From: Streptomyces sp. NBC_01381
GTDB taxonomy: Bacteria; Actinomycetota; Actinomycetes; Streptomycetales; Streptomycetaceae
DNA length: 64,000 nt
Assembly (NCBI RefSeq): GCF_026340305.1
Contig: NZ_JAPEPI010000002.1
Location: 1 to 64,000 of the forward strand
Direction: 5' to 3'
Shown: positions 43,116 to 51,409 of the stretch, in pieces
Layout: each line of letters begins with the position of its first letter
Position numbering within the stretch: position 1 is the stretch's first letter
Translations under genes and position numbers: made by a program
Notes under the pieces: generated by a model
Told to the model about the DNA's origin: nothing
The model's database searches: none
Seen by the model: the letters and a program-made list of their open reading frames with translations, nothing else

Positions 43116-44738
43116 ATGGCGAAGATCCTGAAGTTCGACGAGGACGCCCGTCGCGCCCTTGAGCGCGGCGTCAACAAGCTTGCCGACACGGTCAAGGTGA
43201 CGATCGGCCCCCGCGGCCGCAACGTCGTCATCGACAAGAAGTTCGGCGCCCCGACCATCACCAACGACGGCGTCACCATCGCCCGTGAGGTCGAGGTCGA
43301 GGACCCGTACGAGAACCTCGGCGCCCAGCTCGTCAAGGAGGTGGCGACCAAGACCAACGACATCGCGGGTGACGGCACCACCACCGCGACCGTGCTCGCC
43401 CAGGCCCTCGTCAAGGAAGGCCTGCGCAACGTCGCCGCCGGCGCATCCCCGGCCGCCCTGAAGAAGGGCATCGACGCCGCCGTCAAGGCCGTCTCCGACG
43501 AGCTCCTCGCCACCGCCCGTCCGATCGACGACAAGGCCGACATCGCGGCCGTCGCCGGTCTGTCCGCCCAGGACCCGCAGGTCGGCGAGCTCATCGCCGA
43601 GGCGATGGACAAGGTCGGCAAGGACGGTGTCATCACCGTCGAGGAGTCCAACACCTTCGGCCTGGAGCTGGACTTCACCGAGGGCATGGCCTTCGACAAG
43701 GGCTACCTGTCCCCGTACATGGTGTCCGACCAGGAGCGTATGGAGGCCGTCCTCGACGACCCGTACATCCTGATCCACCAGGGCAAGATCTCCTCCATCC
43801 AGGACCTCCTGCCGCTGCTCGAGAAGGTCATCCAGACCAACGCCTCGAAGCCGCTCCTGATCATCGCCGAGGACGTCGAGGGCGAGGCCCTTTCGACCCT
43901 GGTCGTGAACAAGATCCGCGGCACCTTCAACGCCGTCGCGGTGAAGGCCCCCGGCTTCGGCGACCGCCGCAAGGCCATGCTCGGTGACCTCGCCACCCTC
44001 ACGGGCGGCACCGTCATCGCCGAAGAGGTCGGCCTCAAGCTCGACCAGGTCGGCCTCGACGTGCTCGGCACCGCCCGCCGCGTGACCATCACCAAGGACG
44101 ACACCACCGTCGTCGACGGCGGCGGCGACGCCTCCGAGGTCCAGGGCCGCGTCAACCAGATCAAGGCCGAGATCGAGGCCACGGACTCCGACTGGGACCG
44201 CGAGAAGCTCCAGGAGCGCCTCGCGAAGCTGGCCGGCGGCGTGTGCGTCATCAAGGTCGGCGCCGCCACCGAGGTGGAGCTGAAGGAGAAGAAGCACCGT
44301 CTGGAGGACGCCATCTCCGCGACCCGCGCCGCGGTCGAGGAGGGCATCGTCTCCGGTGGTGGCTCCGCTCTGGTGCACGCCGTCAAGGTCCTCGAGGGCA
44401 ACCTCGACAAGACCGGCGACGAGGCCACGGGTGTCGCGGTCGTCCGCCGCGCCGCCGTCGAGCCGCTGCGCTGGATCGCCGAGAACGCCGGCCTCGAGGG
44501 CTACGTCATCACCTCGAAGGTCGCCGAGCTCGACAAGGGTTTCGGCTTCAACGCCGCGACCGGTGAGTACGGCGACCTGGTCAAGGCCGGTGTCATCGAC
44601 CCCGTCAAGGTGACGCGCTCCGCGCTGGAGAACGCCGCGTCGATCGCCTCGCTGCTGCTGACGACCGAGACCCTGGTCGTCGAGAAGCCTGCTGAGGAAG
44701 AGGCTGAGGCCGGGCACGGCCACGGTCACTCCCACTAA
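43116..44738 (+). CDS. groEL1: Chaperonin GroEL1 with His-rich tail
   Basis: 60-kDa chaperonin. 540 residues; ATP site DGTTTATVLAQ, equatorial and apical domains intact. The C-terminus is EEAEAGHGHGHSH, a His-rich end instead of the GGM repeats of typical GroEL. This marks the actinobacterial groES-linked GroEL1; a second, unlinked GroEL with GGM tail is expected elsewhere. 116 bases after groES. Confidence 0.98.
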   Translation: MAKILKFDEDARRALERGVNKLADTVKVTIGPRGRNVVIDKKFGAPTITNDGVTIAREVEVEDPYENLGAQLVKEVATKTNDIAGDGTTTATVLAQALVKEGLRNVAAGASPAALKKGIDAAVKAVSDELLATARPIDDKADIAAVAGLSAQDPQVGELIAEAMDKVGKDGVITVEESNTFGLELDFTEGMAFDKGYLSPYMVSDQERMEAVLDDPYILIHQGKISSIQDLLPLLEKVIQTNASKPLLIIAEDVEGEALSTLVVNKIRGTFNAVAVKAPGFGDRRKAMLGDLATLTGGTVIAEEVGLKLDQVGLDVLGTARRVTITKDDTTVVDGGGDASEVQGRVNQIKAEIEATDSDWDREKLQERLAKLAGGVCVIKVGAATEVELKEKKHRLEDAISATRAAVEEGIVSGGGSALVHAVKVLEGNLDKTGDEATGVAVVRRAAVEPLRWIAENAGLEGYVITSKVAELDKGFGFNAATGEYGDLVKAGVIDPVKVTRSALENAASIASLLLTTETLVVEKPAEEEAEAGHGHGHSH

Positions 44739-44755
44739 GGCTGCCCTGTAGCTGA

Positions 44756-44804
44756 ACTGAGGCCCGGCGCCCCCTGGTTGGGGGCGCCGGGCCTCAGTCT
44801 TTTT
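44756..44804 (+). terminator. Intrinsic terminator of groES-groEL1
   Basis: About 18-bp stem, ACTGAGGCCCGGCGCCCC with its complement ending GCCTCAGT, small loop, followed by TCTTTTT. Confidence 0.93.
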
Positions 44805-44848
44805 CGGATTCGCGTCTGCCGGGTTTCGCGTCGTTGCCGACCTCGGAT

Positions 44849-44891
44849 CGTGGTCCGTCCTCGCGCAGTTCCCCGCGCCCCTGACGGGGCG
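44849..44891. repeat. Dispersed intergenic repeat, copy D
   Basis: Core GCGCAGTTCCCCGCGCCCC, then GACGGGGCG. Sits between the groEL1 terminator and the convergent SDR gene. Confidence 0.8.
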
Positions 44892-44903
44892 CCCCCCGAG
44901 GTC

Positions 44904-45677
44904 TTACTGCGGGCCGTACTTTCTTCCCGTACGGGATGTGACTCCGCCAAGCAGTGCCCTCGGGGTCACCTTCACCACCCCCATCAGGGTCTTGTAGCGG
45001 GGGTCCGGGATCGACAAGGTCTTGCCGCGCGCCAAGTCGGACAGGGCCGCCGCCACCAGCTTGTCGGCGTCCAGCCACATCCACTTGGGGATGTTGGACG
45101 TGCCCATCCCGGCGCGCTCGTGGAACTCCGTGCGGACGAAGCCGGGGCACAGCGCCATCAGCCGCACCCCGGAGCCGGCCAGGTCCTTCGCCGCTCCCTG
45201 GGTGAACTGCACGACCCACGCCTTGGAAGCGCCGTACGTCCCGCGCGGCACGAACGCCGCCACCGACGCGACGTTGACGACACCGCCGCGGCCCCGCTCC
45301 CGCATCGCCTCCGCGGCCGCCGACGTCAGTCGGAGCACCGCCTCGCAGTGCACCTTGAGCATCGTCAGCTCGTCGGCCATGGGCACCTCGAGATATTCGC
45401 CCTTGTTGCCGAAGCCGGCGTTGTTGACGAGGAGGTCGACCGCGTTCCTGCGGTCTCCGAGCCGCTTCTCGACGGCGGCGATCCCGTCGTCCGTGGCGAG
45501 GTCCGCCGTGAGCACCTCCGCCTCGATGCCGTGCCGGTCGTGCAGTTCGGTCGCCTGTTCCCGCAGCCGCTCGGTGTTCCGCGCCACGAGGACCAGGTTG
45601 TGGCCGTCACCGGCGAGCCGCCGGGCGAAGGCCGCGCCGATACCGGCGGTCGATCCCGTAATCAGAGCCGTAGTCAT
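44904..45677 (-). CDS. Short-chain dehydrogenase/reductase
   Basis: 257 residues. NAD(P) motif TGSTAGIG, NNAGFG, and catalytic Tyr/Lys in YGASKAWVVQF. Arg after the first strand (VARNTERL) suggests NADPH. Substrate unknown; resembles DltE-type SDRs. Looks leaderless: TAGCCT (minus strand, 45684-45689) ends 6 bases before ATG. Confidence 0.9.
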   Translation of the reverse strand: MTTALITGSTAGIGAAFARRLAGDGHNLVLVARNTERLREQATELHDRHGIEAEVLTADLATDDGIAAVEKRLGDRRNAVDLLVNNAGFGNKGEYLEVPMADELTMLKVHCEAVLRLTSAAAEAMRERGRGGVVNVASVAAFVPRGTYGASKAWVVQFTQGAAKDLAGSGVRLMALCPGFVRTEFHERAGMGTSNIPKWMWLDADKLVAAALSDLARGKTLSIPDPRYKTLMGVVKVTPRALLGGVTSRTGRKYGPQ

Positions 45678-45683
45678 GGGCCA

Positions 45684-45689
45684 AGGCTA
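45684..45689 (-). promoter_or_regulatory. -10 box, leaderless type (SDR)
   Basis: TAGCCT on the minus strand, 6 bases before ATG 45677. Confidence 0.45.
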
Positions 45690-45731
45690 GTGAGATCTCG
45701 CGACCGCCGTTCCGCCCGGACCCTCCGCAGG

Positions 45732-46400
45732 TCAAGAGCCGTACTTCGCCACGTACTTGAGCGCCGACTCGATCGCGTCGGGATGCAGCGCGTCCCCCGC
45801 GGCGAGCAGCCTCGGCAGCAGGTTCTTCTCCGTCGTGACGGCCCTGAACTGGAAGGCGACGGTGACCTCGTGGTCAGGGCGGTGCACGATCTCGATCGTG
45901 TCCTCGCCCCGGATCTCACCCGGCTCGATCACCCGCAGATACGCACCGGGAGCGCCCTGCTGGGTGAAGCGCTTCACCCATGCCTTCTCGCCGACATGGC
46001 CCTGGAACGTACGGCAAGGGATGCGGCTCGACGTCACTTCGAGGACCAGCTCGGGGCCGACGCGCCAGCGCTCGCCGATCTTCGCGCCGCTCACGTCGAG
46101 CCCGGCGGTCGTGAGGTTCTCGCCGAACCCGCCGTTGGCCAGCGATCGCCCGAGCGTGCGCTCCCACTGGTCGAGGTCCTCGCGCGCGAAGGCGTACACC
46201 GCCTGGTCGTTCCCGCCGTGGTGCCGCAGATCGCAGACCTCGTCCCCGGCGAGGCCGCTCCCGCCGACCCCCTTCGCGCCGGGCGCGGTCACCCGGACGG
46301 CCCCATCGGCCGGCTGCTTATCGATGCCGGTGCCGCCCGAGGGTGCGTCGGTGTACTCGACGGCCTTGAGCCGGCCCAGATTCACAGAGAGAAGCTTCAT
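45732..46400 (-). CDS. MOSC domain protein (YiiM-like)
   Basis: 222 residues. MOSC core GLAGDEVCDLRHHGGNDQAV and the sulfur-carrying Cys candidate in SSRIPCRTFQGH. MOSC proteins handle sulfur or molybdenum cofactors, or detoxify N-hydroxylated bases. Divergent from the LysR gene with 79 bases between, so perhaps regulated by it. Leaderless-looking start. SDR and MOSC genes are 54 bases apart. Confidence 0.88.
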   Translation of the reverse strand: MKLLSVNLGRLKAVEYTDAPSGGTGIDKQPADGAVRVTAPGAKGVGGSGLAGDEVCDLRHHGGNDQAVYAFAREDLDQWERTLGRSLANGGFGENLTTAGLDVSGAKIGERWRVGPELVLEVTSSRIPCRTFQGHVGEKAWVKRFTQQGAPGAYLRVIEPGEIRGEDTIEIVHRPDHEVTVAFQFRAVTTEKNLLPRLLAAGDALHPDAIESALKYVAKYGS

Positions 46401-46406
46401 GAGGGC

Positions 46407-46412
46407 AGGCTA
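46407..46412 (-). promoter_or_regulatory. -10 box, leaderless type (MOSC gene)
   Basis: TAGCCT on the minus strand, 6 bases before ATG 46400. Confidence 0.45.
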
Positions 46413-46442
46413 GGGGAGCCCGCTCAAAGCGTCGACGCAATA

Positions 46443-46459
46443 TTGGGCACTTCGCCCAA
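46443..46459. promoter_or_regulatory. Palindrome between MOSC and LysR genes
   Basis: TTGGGC-ACTTC-GCCCAA, perfect 6-bp arms, located in the -35 area of the LysR gene. Likely LysR operator, though the spacing is not the classic T-N11-A. Confidence 0.55.
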
Positions 46460-46467
46460 GCGTCGCT

Positions 46468-46473
46468 TATGCT
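46468..46473 (+). promoter_or_regulatory. -10 box, leaderless type (LysR)
   Basis: TATGCT, 6 bases before ATG 46480. Confidence 0.45.
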
Positions 46474-46479
46474 CGAACC

Positions 46480-47376
46480 ATGATCGAGGCCCGTCATCTC
46501 CGCGTCCTGCGTGCGGTCGCCGCCACCGGCTCCTTCTCCGCCGCGGCGCGCGAGCTCGGCTGCACCCAGCCCGCCGTCAGCCAGCAGATGAAGGCGCTCG
46601 AAGGCTCGGCAGGCACACCGCTGCTGATCCGCACGGGCCGCGAGATGCGCCTGACCCAGGCGGGCGAGGCCCTGGTCCGGCACGCCGCCGGGATCCTCGC
46701 GGGGCTCACTGCCGCCGAGGAAGAGGTCGCCGCCATCGCGGGCCTGCGGGCGGGCCGTGTCCGCCTCGTCTCCTTCCCCAGCGGCAGCTCGACCCTGGTG
46801 CCGAGCGCGCTCGCCGCCCTGCGCGCCGCGCACCCCGGCACCCGGGTCTCCCTGGTCGACGCCGAGCCGCCGCGCTCGGTCGAGATGCTGCGCGAGGGCG
46901 ACTGCGATGTGGCGCTCGCCTTCCGTTACGAGGGGGCATCCGCCGCAGAGGAGTGGGACGACCTGGTGGTGCGCCCCCTGCTCGCCGACCGGCTCGTCGG
47001 TCTCGTGCCGGACGGGCACCGGCTCGCGAAGGCGGAGTCGGTCGCCATCGGGGAGCTTGCCGACGAGCCGTGGATCGCGGGCTGTCCGCGCTGTCGCAGG
47101 CAACTGGTGGAGGTCTGTGAAGGGGCGGGTTTCGTGCCCCGGATCGATTTCGCGACGGACGACTATCCGGCGGTGATCGGCCTGGTCGGCGCGGGCCTCG
47201 GAGTCGCGGTGCTGCCCGAGCTCGCCATCGAGTCGGTACGCCCCAAGGGTGCGCGCACGGTGACGGTGGAGCCCGCCGTGCAGCGCGAGATCGTCGCGCT
47301 CACCTTGCCCGACCTGGCGCAGGTGCCCGCGGTGGCCGCCACGCTTGACCACCTCGCGCGGGCCGCAGAGCGCTGA
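46480..47376 (+). CDS. LysR-family regulator
   Basis: 298 residues. N-terminal winged helix (RHLRVLRAVAATGSFSAAAR, CTQPAVSQQMKALE) and a substrate-binding-like effector domain. It contains a Cys-rich spot (GCPRCRRQLVEVC) that might sense redox or metal. Divergent from the MOSC gene with a palindrome between, the usual arrangement for a LysR regulator and its target. Confidence 0.92.
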   Translation: MIEARHLRVLRAVAATGSFSAAARELGCTQPAVSQQMKALEGSAGTPLLIRTGREMRLTQAGEALVRHAAGILAGLTAAEEEVAAIAGLRAGRVRLVSFPSGSSTLVPSALAALRAAHPGTRVSLVDAEPPRSVEMLREGDCDVALAFRYEGASAAEEWDDLVVRPLLADRLVGLVPDGHRLAKAESVAIGELADEPWIAGCPRCRRQLVEVCEGAGFVPRIDFATDDYPAVIGLVGAGLGVAVLPELAIESVRPKGARTVTVEPAVQREIVALTLPDLAQVPAVAATLDHLARAAER

Positions 47377-47385
47377 GCGCCTGCG

Positions 47386-47407
47386 AAGAAACGTTCCTTC
47401 AGGAACG
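47386..47407 (-). terminator. whiD terminator overlapping its stop codon
   Basis: On the minus strand CGTTCC-TGAA-GGAACG is followed by TTTCTT; the hairpin loop contains the whiD TGA stop. Confidence 0.6.
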
Positions 47408-47755
47408 CGAGACCGCGCTTCCGCCGACCGCCGAGTGCGGCGCCGGCGCCGGTGCCGCTGATGCCGCGACCAGGCGGTTGCGGGCCCGGCCCATGAGTTC
47501 CTCGCGCTCGTCCTCCGTCAGCCCGCCCCACACGCCGTACGGCTCGCGCACCGCGAGTGCGTGAGCGGCGCACTCCGCGCGCACCGGGCACCTCATGCAG
47601 ACCTCCTTGGCGGAGTTCTCACGCGCGCTTCGTGCCGCGCCCCGCTCGCCCTCGGGGTGAAAGAAGAGCGAGCTGTCGACCCCGCGGCAGGCCGCGAGGA
47701 GCTGCCAGTCCCACAGATCTGCGTTCGGTCCGGGAAGGCGGGAGAAATCTGCCAT
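47399..47755 (-). CDS. whiD: WhiB-family iron-sulfur regulator WhiD
   Basis: Required for late sporulation (spore septation and wall) in S. coelicolor; Wbl proteins bind a [4Fe-4S] cluster and region 4 of the principal sigma factor. 118 residues with four cluster cysteines (LLAACRG, VCMRCPVRAEC) and the turn GVWGGLTEDERE. The start MADFSRLPGPNADLWDW and the position beside bldM match WhiD. Shine-Dalgarno AGGAGA. Confidence 0.92.
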   Translation of the reverse strand: MADFSRLPGPNADLWDWQLLAACRGVDSSLFFHPEGERGAARSARENSAKEVCMRCPVRAECAAHALAVREPYGVWGGLTEDEREELMGRARNRLVAASAAPAPAPHSAVGGSAVSRS

Positions 47756-48145
47756 TGCTTGTCTCCTGGTAGCCGTTCTGCGCGGATACGGTGCCCACGA
47801 CCGTACATCTACTGTCTAAGGAGATGAAAATATGACTCATTGGAAAATCTAGCCGCAGACACCAGTAAAAGGGAAGGAAAGCGGCTAAATGGGGCATGGC
47901 TTGTGATGAAAGGTTGAGGGTCTCCTGCGCTGCCCCCGCTGTGTCCGCGCCCTCACGTAGAGTGCCGAAGGAGGCTGACCGCCCCGTAACTCTTTCGGGT
48001 GACCGTCGTTGAGAGTGCGGAGGCGGTTGAAAGAACAAGCGCTCGGGCAGATGTCCGAGAGCGTCAACCGCACAGGTGACGAATATGTACCAGCCTGGAG
48101 GCTCAAGGTGACGCGCAGCAGCTGTGAGAGCCGCGGAGGACAGTC
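47756..48145. promoter_or_regulatory. whiD-bldM divergent regulatory region
   Basis: 390 bases without a gene. The left part (about 47810-47880) is distinctly AT-rich for this genome (GGAGATGAAAATATGACTCA and onward), fitting regulated whiD promoters. The right part holds the BldN-type bldM promoter. TAGAGT at 47957-47962 is a possible second -10. Confidence 0.6.
47984..48011 (+). promoter_or_regulatory. BldN-dependent bldM promoter
   Basis: CGTAAC (47984-47989), 16-base spacer, CGTTGA (48006-48011). This is the recognition sequence known for the developmental ECF sigma BldN at bldM P1. It leaves a leader of about 128 bases. Confidence 0.88.
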
Positions 48146-48757
48146 ATGACATCCGTCCTCGTCTGCGACGACTCCCCGCTCGCCCGAGAGGCGCTCCGCC
48201 GCGCGGTCGCGACCGTGCCCGGCGTCGAGCGCGTGACGACAGCGGCCAACGGCGAGGAAGTCCTCCGCCGCTGGGGCGCCGACCGCTCGGACCTGATTCT
48301 GATGGACGTACGCATGCCCGGTCTGGGCGGCGTGGAGACCGTCCGGCGGCTGCTGTCCGCCGACCCCGGTGCGCGCATCATCATGCTCACCGTCGCCGAG
48401 GACCTGGACGGCGTCGCGCTCGCGGTCGCCGCCGGCGCCCGCGGCTATCTCCACAAGGACGCCTCGCGCGCCGAACTGCGTGCGACCGTCACCCAGGCGC
48501 TCGCCGATCCGACGTGGCGTCTTGCTCCGCGCAGACTGCGCTCGGCCGAGATGGGCGCGGCGCCCACGCTCACCGCGCGTGAGATCCAGGTGCTCGAGGG
48601 CATGAGCCACGGCCGGTCGAACGCCGAGATCGGACGTGAGCTTTTTCTCTCCGAGGACACGGTCAAGACGCACGCCAGGCGGCTGTTCAAGAAGCTCGGC
48701 GCCTCGGACCGCGCGCACGCCGTGGCGCTCGGTTTCCGCTGGGGCCTGGTTCGTTAA
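48146..48757 (+). CDS. bldM: Developmental response regulator BldM
   Basis: Atypical response regulator needed for aerial hyphae; acts as homodimer and as heterodimer with WhiI (literature knowledge). 203 residues: receiver domain with Asp8-Asp9 and Asp54 (LILMDVRMPG), the receiver Lys in YLHKDAS, and a LuxR-type helix-turn-helix (LTAREIQVLEGMSHGRSNAE, LSEDTVKTHARRLFKKLG). Shine-Dalgarno GGAGG. No histidine kinase nearby, as expected for an orphan. Confidence 0.96.
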   Translation: MTSVLVCDDSPLAREALRRAVATVPGVERVTTAANGEEVLRRWGADRSDLILMDVRMPGLGGVETVRRLLSADPGARIIMLTVAEDLDGVALAVAAGARGYLHKDASRAELRATVTQALADPTWRLAPRRLRSAEMGAAPTLTAREIQVLEGMSHGRSNAEIGRELFLSEDTVKTHARRLFKKLGASDRAHAVALGFRWGLVR

Positions 48758-48783
48758 GTGTCCCGCCGCGGGGGCACGGCGAT

Positions 48784-48809
48784 CCCCGCCCGCCGTCCGG
48801 TGGGCGGGG
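48784..48809 (+). terminator. Terminator after bldM
   Basis: 12-bp GC stem (CCCCGCCCGCC pairing through one G-U) with loop GTCC; no T-tract. Confidence 0.65.
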
Positions 48810-48933
48810 TGAGTGATGACTGTCGCGCCCCTTCGCGGGAGCGGTTGCAGCCGCTTCGCCGCCGATGCCGCATCCTTGATGTGTGGAGTTCCTCGGGGAC
48901 AAGTCGGTCGAGCGGGAGGGGAGGGCGCAGGAG

Positions 48934-49599
48934 ATGAGTTCCGGCGCACCTGCTCATAACGCTTCGGTGCACAACTACGGACGCGGTGCCGCGGATCAAT
49001 CGGCGCCAAGGCACCATGGACCGATGCGCGATGACAAGACGACGGTGATCGGTGCCCTCGTTCTTCGCGCGGTCGAGGGTGATGAGCAGGCCACGCACGA
49101 TCTCCTGGCCCATGTGCACCCCTTGGCACTGCGTTACTGCCGTACGCGGCTCTCCCGACTGCCCGGTGACGCACGGCACTTCGTGGAGGACCTGGCGCAG
49201 GAAGTGTGTGTCGCCGTCCTTCTCGCGCTGCCGCGCTACAAGGACACGGGGCGTCCCTTCGAGGCGTTCGTCTTCGCGATCGCGGCGCACAAGGTCGCCG
49301 ATCTGCAGCGTGCGGCCATGCGTCACCCCGGTTCGACTGCCGTGCCGTCGGACGAGATGCCCGAGCGGCCCGACGACTCGCTCGGCCCGGAGGAGCGCGC
49401 GCTGCTCAGCAGCGACGCCGAGTGGGCCAAGAAACTCATGGCCAACCTGCCGGAGAACCAGCGCGAGCTGCTGCTCCTGCGCATCGCGGTCGGGCTCACG
49501 GCCGAGGAGACCGGGCAGATGCTGGGCATGTCCCCGGGGGCCGTGCGGGTGGCGCAGCACCGGGCGCTGAGTCGGTTGCGGGCGCTGGCCGAGCAGTAG
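48934..49599 (+). CDS. shbA: Sigma-70-family factor, ShbA/SigD type
   Basis: 221 residues from ATG 48934, supported by GGAGGGGAGGG 8 bases upstream; GTG 48883 and ATG 49024 (191 residues) are alternatives. Sigma2 (DARHFVEDLAQEVCVAVLLA, FEAFVFAIAAHKVADLQR) and sigma4 (LPENQRELLLLRIAVGLTAE, MSPGAVRVAQHRAL). In Streptomyces griseus ShbA drives transcription of the principal sigma gene hrdB; this locus next to bldM and guaB corresponds, and to sigD of mycobacteria. Symbol by context. Confidence 0.8.
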   Translation: MSSGAPAHNASVHNYGRGAADQSAPRHHGPMRDDKTTVIGALVLRAVEGDEQATHDLLAHVHPLALRYCRTRLSRLPGDARHFVEDLAQEVCVAVLLALPRYKDTGRPFEAFVFAIAAHKVADLQRAAMRHPGSTAVPSDEMPERPDDSLGPEERALLSSDAEWAKKLMANLPENQRELLLLRIAVGLTAEETGQMLGMSPGAVRVAQHRALSRLRALAEQ

Positions 49600-49634
49600 C
49601 GGCCGGAGACCGGTCGACGGTTGTCTTCGGCGGT

Positions 49635-49653
49635 CGTTCATGATGTGTGAACG
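49635..49653. promoter_or_regulatory. Palindrome upstream of guaB
   Basis: CGTTCA-TGATGTG-TGAACG, perfect 6-bp arms around 7 bases, about 100 bases before guaB. A -10-like TAGCAT lies at 49707-49712. Regulator unknown. Confidence 0.45.
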
Positions 49654-49751
49654 TACAAACCTGGCCGATGATCTTGATCGTGGAATGAGACACCCTCGGA
49701 TCCCGTTAGCATGGACATCCGCACCGATCAAGGCCATTTGGGGAAGGTGTC

Positions 49752-51260
49752 ATGACTGCAAACGTCGACGGAGTGCCCGAGAAATTCGCGACGCTCGGGC
49801 TGACCTACGACGACGTGCTGCTGCTGCCCGGCGCGTCCGACATGGCGCCGGACCAGATCGACACTTCCTCGTTCATCTCGAAGAACGTGCGGGTGAACGT
49901 CCCGCTGCTGTCCGCGGCGATGGACAAGGTCACCGAGTCCCGCATGGCGATCGCCATGGCGCGGCAGGGTGGCGTCGGCGTGCTGCACCGCAATCTCTCC
50001 ATCGCCGACCAGGCCAACCAGGTCGACCTGGTGAAGCGCTCCGAGTCCGGCATGGTCACCGACCCGATCACGGTGCACCCGGACGCGACGCTCGGCGAGG
50101 CCGACGCGATCTGCGCCAAGTTCCGCATCAGCGGCGTCCCGGTGACCGACGCGGCGGGCAAGCTGCTCGGCATCGTCACCAACCGTGACATGGCCTTCGA
50201 GTCGGACCGTACGCGCCAGGTGCGCGAGGTCATGACGCCGATGCCGCTGGTCACCGGCAAGGTCGGCATCTCCGGCGTGGACGCCATGGAGCTGCTTCGC
50301 CGCCACAAGATCGAGAAGCTTCCGCTGGTCGACGACGCGGGTGTGCTCAAGGGCCTCATCACGGTCAAGGACTTCGTCAAGGCCGAGAAGTACCCGGGCG
50401 CCGCCAAGGACAGCGAAGGCCGCCTCCTGGTAGGCGCCGCCGTCGGCGTCGCGGGTGACGCCTTCGAGCGTGCCCAGGCCCTCGTCGAGGCGGGTGTCGA
50501 CTTCATCGTCGTCGACACCGCGCACGGCCACTCCCGCCTGGTCGGCGACATGGTCGCCAAGATCAAGTCCAATGCCTCCGGCGTGGACGTCATCGGCGGC
50601 AACATCGCCACGCGTGACGGTGCCAAGTCGCTCATCGACGCCGGTGTCGACGGCATCAAGGTCGGTGTCGGACCGGGCTCCATCTGTACGACGCGTGTCG
50701 TGGCCGGCATTGGTGTTCCGCAGGTCACCGCCATCTACGAAGCCTCGCTCGCCGCCAAGGAGGCCGGGGTCCCGGTCATCGGCGACGGCGGCCTGCAGTA
50801 CTCGGGCGACATCGCCAAGGCGCTCGTCGCCGGCGCGGACACGGTCATGCTGGGCTCGCTGCTCGCCGGCTGCGAGGAGTCGCCGGGTGAGCTGATGTTC
50901 ATCAACGGCAAGCAGTTCAAGTCGTACCGCGGCATGGGTTCGCTGGGCGCGATGCAGACGCGCGGCGACCGCAAGTCCTTCTCCAAGGACCGCTACTTCC
51001 AGGAGGGCGTCGCCTCCGACGAGAAGCTGGTGCCCGAGGGCATCGAGGGCCAGGTGCCCTACCGCGGCCCGCTCTCCTCGGTCGTGCACCAGCTGGTCGG
51101 CGGTCTGCGCCAGTCGATGTTCTACGTAGGCGGCCAGACGGTGCCGGAGCTCCAGAGGAACGGCCGTTTCGTACGGATCACCTCGGCGGGCCTCAAGGAG
51201 AGCCACCCGCACGACATCCAGATGACGGTCGAGGCGCCGAACTACACGAACAAGCGCTGA
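49752..51260 (+). CDS. guaB: IMP dehydrogenase
   Basis: Converts IMP to XMP, the committed GMP step. 502 residues: TIM barrel with an inserted pair of CBS domains (about residues 100-215), catalytic Cys312 in VGPGSICTTRVV, and flap KGMGSLGAM-like YRGMGSLGAMQ. GGGGAAGG Shine-Dalgarno. Separated from the following homologue by a terminator. Confidence 0.97.
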   Translation: MTANVDGVPEKFATLGLTYDDVLLLPGASDMAPDQIDTSSFISKNVRVNVPLLSAAMDKVTESRMAIAMARQGGVGVLHRNLSIADQANQVDLVKRSESGMVTDPITVHPDATLGEADAICAKFRISGVPVTDAAGKLLGIVTNRDMAFESDRTRQVREVMTPMPLVTGKVGISGVDAMELLRRHKIEKLPLVDDAGVLKGLITVKDFVKAEKYPGAAKDSEGRLLVGAAVGVAGDAFERAQALVEAGVDFIVVDTAHGHSRLVGDMVAKIKSNASGVDVIGGNIATRDGAKSLIDAGVDGIKVGVGPGSICTTRVVAGIGVPQVTAIYEASLAAKEAGVPVIGDGGLQYSGDIAKALVAGADTVMLGSLLAGCEESPGELMFINGKQFKSYRGMGSLGAMQTRGDRKSFSKDRYFQEGVASDEKLVPEGIEGQVPYRGPLSSVVHQLVGGLRQSMFYVGGQTVPELQRNGRFVRITSAGLKESHPHDIQMTVEAPNYTNKR

Positions 51261-51286
51261 CCCGAAAACGCCGCGCACGCGCGCGT

Positions 51287-51319
51287 GGGGGCGGCCCGGA
51301 TTCCCGGGGCCGCCCCCTT
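51287..51319 (+). terminator. Terminator after guaB
   Basis: GGGGGCGGCCC/GGGCCGCCCCC, 11-bp perfect stem, loop GGATTCCCG. Confidence 0.8.
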
Positions 51320-51352
51320 GGCGTGCGTCGGGGATACTGGTACGGCAGACAG

Positions 51353-51400
51353 AGTGCCGAAGTGGCGAAGTAGTGCCGAAGTACCGAAGAAAGCTGAAGG
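51353..51400. repeat. Iterated CGAAG direct repeats before guaB3
   Basis: Five short imperfect repeats in about 48 bases: GTGCCGAAGT, GGCGAAGT, GTGCCGAAGT, ACCGAAG, GCTGAAGG. They occupy the leader just upstream of the start and include its Shine-Dalgarno-like GAAGG. Confidence 0.7.
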
Positions 51401-51409
51401 GCCACCCAC

